Positions 61,434 through 64,000 of a stretch of DNA of 64,000 nt are shown piece after piece; position 1 is the first letter of the stretch; the number at the start of each line of letters is the position of its first letter. A program made the translations under genes and the position numbers. The stretch is taken from contig CP031740.1 of assembly GCA_022701275.1 (NCBI GenBank), positions 879,001 through 943,000 of the forward strand, read 5' to 3'. The notes beneath the pieces are model-generated. The model worked only from the letters and a program-made list of their open reading frames with translations. It was not told where the DNA came from and searched no databases. This DNA comes from Microcoleus vaginatus PCC 9802. Lineage in GTDB: Bacteria; Cyanobacteriota; Cyanobacteriia; Cyanobacteriales; Microcoleaceae.

Positions 61434-62519
61434 ATGACAACTAGACAGCTTGTTCCTAATTCGGCTATGCTGACCCAGCAGACTAAAGTCGCTTCTAACA
61501 ACAAATCGATTATTAGTGCTGATTTGGGTCGGACGGCAACTAAAGCTTGCGTGAGTCGCAACCCGAGTAGCGTTGTTTTCATCCCTGCCAACGTGGCTAC
61601 TATGCCCGTGGAAAAGGTGCGGGGTGGCAGCTTTGAGTCGAAAGCAACAGACCCTCTGTTGGATATGTGGCTGGAGTACCAGGGCAAGGGGTACGCGATC
61701 GGTCAACTGGCGGCAGATTTTGGCGCTAATCTCGGTGGCGCCGACCAGTCGAAAGTAGTAGATGCTTTGGTTAAGGTCTTTTCCTGTGCTGGATATTTCC
61801 AGATGAAGGGCGAAGTAGCAGTTGTGCTGGGTTTGCCGTTTTATTCGCAGGATCAGTTTGAGAAGGAAAAGGAAGAGATTATCAGCCAACTGCGCTCTCC
61901 CCACGTTGTGGTGTACCGGGGCGAGCGTGTGGATATTAACATCAGTCACGTTTGGGTGATGCCGGAAGGGTTCGGCAGCCTAATTTGGTGTGAGGCTCAA
62001 GATAACAAGGAGTTTACGCCGGAGTTGCCCGAACTGTCGGTGGCTGTTGTTGATATCGGACACCAAACTACCGATTTGTTAATGGTCGATCGTTTCCGGT
62101 TCGCCCGGGCGGCTTCTAAGAGCGATTCCTTCGCAATGAACAAGTTCTACGAACAAGTTGCCTCAAAGATTCCGGGAGCAGACCCTCAATCGCTGTCTTT
62201 ACTGGAAGCGGTGAATAAACCCGAGGGCCAGCGTTTTTACCGTCCCAGAGGAGCGACTAAGCCGACTAATTTAGATCCGATTATTAAGGATTTGCGGGAG
62301 GCTTTCGCTAACGAACTGTCCGAACGTTTGGTGCAGTGGCTGCCGGAACGTGTGACGGATGTGGTTCTGACTGGCGGGGGCGGCGAGTTTTTCTGGGAGG
62401 TTTTGCAACCTTTGCTTAAAGACGCCAATCTTAAGGCTCACTTGGCTCAGCCTTCCCGGAAAGCTAATGCTTTGGGACAGTTTATTTATGCTGAGGCTCA
62501 GCTAGCCACGATAAAGTAA
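61434..62519 (+). CDS. ParM/StbA-like actin-family protein
   Basis: The 361-residue protein has the actin-fold phosphate loops: ISADLGRTATKACVS near residues 27-41 (phosphate 1), VAVVDIGHQTTDLLM near 203-217 (phosphate 2) and VVLTGGGGEFFWEVL near 304-318 (adenosine motif). The pattern matches bacterial ParM/Alp plasmid-segregation actins, not MreB or FtsA. It forms filaments in relatives that push DNA apart. It is followed, 20 bases after the stop, by a small coiled-coil protein that could be the DNA-binding adaptor. The setting beside ftsH suggests a chromosomal location. ATG 61434 has GAGG upstream, and ATG 61467 is an alternative. Confidence 0.88.
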   Translation: MTTRQLVPNSAMLTQQTKVASNNKSIISADLGRTATKACVSRNPSSVVFIPANVATMPVEKVRGGSFESKATDPLLDMWLEYQGKGYAIGQLAADFGANLGGADQSKVVDALVKVFSCAGYFQMKGEVAVVLGLPFYSQDQFEKEKEEIISQLRSPHVVVYRGERVDINISHVWVMPEGFGSLIWCEAQDNKEFTPELPELSVAVVDIGHQTTDLLMVDRFRFARAASKSDSFAMNKFYEQVASKIPGADPQSLSLLEAVNKPEGQRFYRPRGATKPTNLDPIIKDLREAFANELSERLVQWLPERVTDVVLTGGGGEFFWEVLQPLLKDANLKAHLAQPSRKANALGQFIYAEAQLATIK

Positions 62520-62539
62520 CGCATTAAGGCTTGAACCCT

Positions 62540-63058
62540 ATGGCACTGTGGGCAAAAAATAAGGCGAATTTCTCGGTGGCGTTTACGGAAGATGCTGCGG
62601 ATCAAACTTTGCTGGCCGCTATTGAAAAAGAGTTGGCTTTCACGAAGTATCAGACTTTCAGCAATCTCTGCAAGCAGGCTTTGTGGCAGTTTTTGTCTGT
62701 ATCTGAGTCTGCTAGCTCTACACAGAGCTTTCAGCGGTTGGAACAGCGTATTGCTGAACTTGCGGTCAAATTTGCTGAGTTTGAGCACAATGTTTCGGCA
62801 GAGGAATTAAGCCGTTTGGAGGGACTGGAACATCACCTGAGTCAACTCAGCGCGCAGTTGGATCAGTTGCAGGGGAGTGTTAACAGTAAGTTTGCTCAAG
62901 TTTCTTTTGCCCAAGTTTCAAAAGTAGTAGAGCCTGGCCCGATTGAGTCTGAATCTGTGGCGGATGATAATGTGGTATCTGATGCTGAAGTTGCTCCTCC
63001 TCGGAATTCCGATCCTTTGCTGGAGCGTTTAAGTTCTTTGTTACCCCAAGATTTCTAA
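62540..63058 (+). CDS. ParR-like partner protein of the actin gene
   Basis: The 172-residue protein has an N-terminal strand-helix-helix like region (NFSVAFTEDAADQTLL, YQTFSNLCKQALWQFLSVS) that could be a ribbon-helix-helix DNA-binding unit. A coiled coil (QRLEQRIAELAVKFAEFEH, then LSRLEGLEHHLSQLSAQLD) and a disordered acidic tail ending LLERLSSLLPQDF follow. Small RHH-plus-coil proteins after ParM are typical ParR adaptors, and a short C-terminal helix often contacts the filament. The start is ATG 62540, since the frame from 62531 begins at TTG. The assignment rests on context and pattern. Confidence 0.7.
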   Translation: MALWAKNKANFSVAFTEDAADQTLLAAIEKELAFTKYQTFSNLCKQALWQFLSVSESASSTQSFQRLEQRIAELAVKFAEFEHNVSAEELSRLEGLEHHLSQLSAQLDQLQGSVNSKFAQVSFAQVSKVVEPGPIESESVADDNVVSDAEVAPPRNSDPLLERLSSLLPQDF

Positions 63059-63138
63059 AATGAGGTAGACCCAGGCTTAAAAGCCTTGAGATGTAATGTT
63101 AGTGGCCCGCTGTTGGCAGCCGGTACTGAATACAGAAA

Positions 63139-63179
63139 CAAAGCGATCGCTCTTTTGAAAAAAAAGGGCGATCGCTTTG
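63139..63179 (+). terminator. HIP1-containing terminator after the actin operon
   Basis: CAAAGCGATCGC (63139-63150) and GCGATCGCTTTG (63168-63179) form a 12-base stem around a 17-base A-rich loop, followed by TTATTG. The HIP1 octamer makes up each arm. Confidence 0.7.
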
Positions 63180-63232
63180 TTATTGCCGATTTTAGATTTT
63201 AGATTTACTCATTTTTGTCTATACCATTCCCA

Positions 63233-64000
63233 TTATTCGATTAATCCTAATTTTTGTAATCGCGAACGAATGGCACTAGGCTGTCGCTGAAATCTCTGAG
63301 CTAATTCGTCAATTTGTTGACCGCTAGCATATTCCTTCTTCAAATTTTCGTCTTCATCCTGACTCCACTTGACATAAGCTCTGGGATATTTCTGGCGAAT
63401 TTTCTCATTCTGGGTTTTAGGTCGATAACCATTCTTTTGATCGGCATTCAAACCAGAACCAAACTGTGGGTTAATTTCCCCACCGCGACTAGCTAGCGCC
63501 TCTTCCACGCGGTTGGGAATGACAGCAATTTCTTCTGAGAGCTCAGCCAAAGCATTCTCTACTTTTTGCTGAAGTTCTGTTAGCTGCCGCTGCTGCAAAC
63601 TGCCCCACTGCGGCAGTTCGTTGATAAACTGCTGCAAGTCCAGAATTATTGTTGTCAAAGTTTCGACTTGTTGCAACTCCGGTCGCTGTTTGAATTGGCG
63701 GCTGGTGAGTTCGATCTCGCTTTGAATCATTTTAATAGTTTTTTCTAAAATTATTAGTCGCTGGCGCAGGTTCTCAATTGCTGAAATTAGAGAGTGTACA
63801 TTTTCTCCAGGCCCAACATTGAGATTTTCGCGAGATGTTTGAGCAAGAGCTTCGTCTAAAGCATTTACAGCAAGTTGCAATTGCTCGATTGCGCGATCGG
63901 TAGTAGCTGCTTGTTGATTGACGCGATCGAACGTGGCCGCCGTACTTGCTTTAACTTGCCCGTGCAGCTTCTGCCGGTTCACAAAATTCAACACCAACGA
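63233..64000 (-). CDS. Coiled-coil protein with C-terminal HTH/Myb-like tail (partial)
   Basis: The frame is open to the window edge, so the N-terminus is missing. The visible 255 residues are a long coiled coil (RVNQQAATTDRAIEQLQLAV, then LRQRLIILEKTIKMIQSEIE) and a C-terminal unit YVKWSQDEDENLKKEY followed by IDELAQRFQRQPSAIRSRLQ. That tail resembles the SANT/Myb-like helix-turn-helix that often ends bacterial proteins of the helicase or nuclease kind. The TTG at 63997 is probably not the start. The function cannot be given from this part. Confidence 0.65.
   Translation of the reverse strand, partial: SLVLNFVNRQKLHGQVKASTAATFDRVNQQAATTDRAIEQLQLAVNALDEALAQTSRENLNVGPGENVHSLISAIENLRQRLIILEKTIKMIQSEIELTSRQFKQRPELQQVETLTTIILDLQQFINELPQWGSLQQRQLTELQQKVENALAELSEEIAVIPNRVEEALASRGGEINPQFGSGLNADQKNGYRPKTQNEKIRQKYPRAYVKWSQDEDENLKKEYASGQQIDELAQRFQRQPSAIRSRLQKLGLIE

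Noticed and set aside
61204-61440. 78-codon hydrophobic minus ORF in the ftsH/actin divergent region
   Set aside because: It has no ribosome site, overlaps the start of the actin-like gene and would occupy the shared promoter.
61431-61949. 172-codon minus ORF opposite the actin-like gene
   Set aside because: Shadow frame: the plus-strand frame has clear actin motifs.

Overview
The window is chromosomal DNA from a cyanobacterium, most likely a filamentous oscillatorialean of the Microcoleus/Oscillatoria type. The evidence is frequent GCGATCGC (HIP1) octamers, a psbV-psbV2-petJ photosynthetic cytochrome cluster, MEP-pathway isoprenoid genes (dxs, ispD), cyanobacterial small-protein families, a cyanoexosortase/PEP-CTERM pair, and intergenic regions full of heptamer tandem repeats and palindromic dispersed repeats. 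No rRNA or tRNA gene and no CRISPR array was seen. The genus is inferred from this overall character, not from a search.

Layout. 1-5.5 kb: a partial conserved gene, a small conserved protein, a beta-CASP-type MBL protein and about 2 kb of repeat-rich DNA with a decayed ORF. 5.5-15.1 kb: a same-strand polysaccharide locus with three family-2 glycosyltransferases, an ABC-2 permease, a Wzt-like ATPase fused to a sulfotransferase, and a sulfotransferase fused to a polysaccharide-deacetylase-like domain. Together they suggest assembly, sulfation and export of a surface glycan. 15.1-21.7 kb: a geranylgeranyl-reductase-like flavoprotein, dxs, two small proteins and a thioredoxin-domain (YyaL/SPATA20) protein. 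21.8-28.9 kb: a tandem segmental duplication in which each copy has lost different genes, invaded by MITE-like elements and by a PEP-CTERM protein/exosortase pair. 29-36.8 kb: exostosin-like and CHAD proteins, the cytochrome cluster, accD, prepilin peptidase and small conserved genes. 36.8-45.5 kb: a double-domain nucleotide cyclase with complementary active-site losses, GNAT, TPR and LysR proteins, a transposase relic inside a palindrome, an isolated glycosyltransferase and ispD.

45.7-52.9 kb holds the most unusual group. A small membrane protein resembling the TRADD-N-associated cyanobacterial membrane family lies divergently from three tightly coupled genes: an HTH-NACHT ATPase, a WD40 propeller with nearly identical repeats, and a second NACHT ATPase. 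This looks like an NLR/STAND signalling or conflict system split over separate polypeptides. It is flanked by a family-9 glycosyltransferase and a GmhB-like phosphatase. 53-64 kb: a multi-PAS histidine kinase with a response-regulator/kinase hybrid, aminopeptidase P, a small secreted protein, ftsH, and divergently an actin-like ParM protein followed by a ParR-like partner. The window ends in a partial coiled-coil protein with an HTH/Myb-like tail.

Where the longest ORF began with TTG/GTG or lacked conserved sequence at its start, I moved to a better supported internal start and say so.
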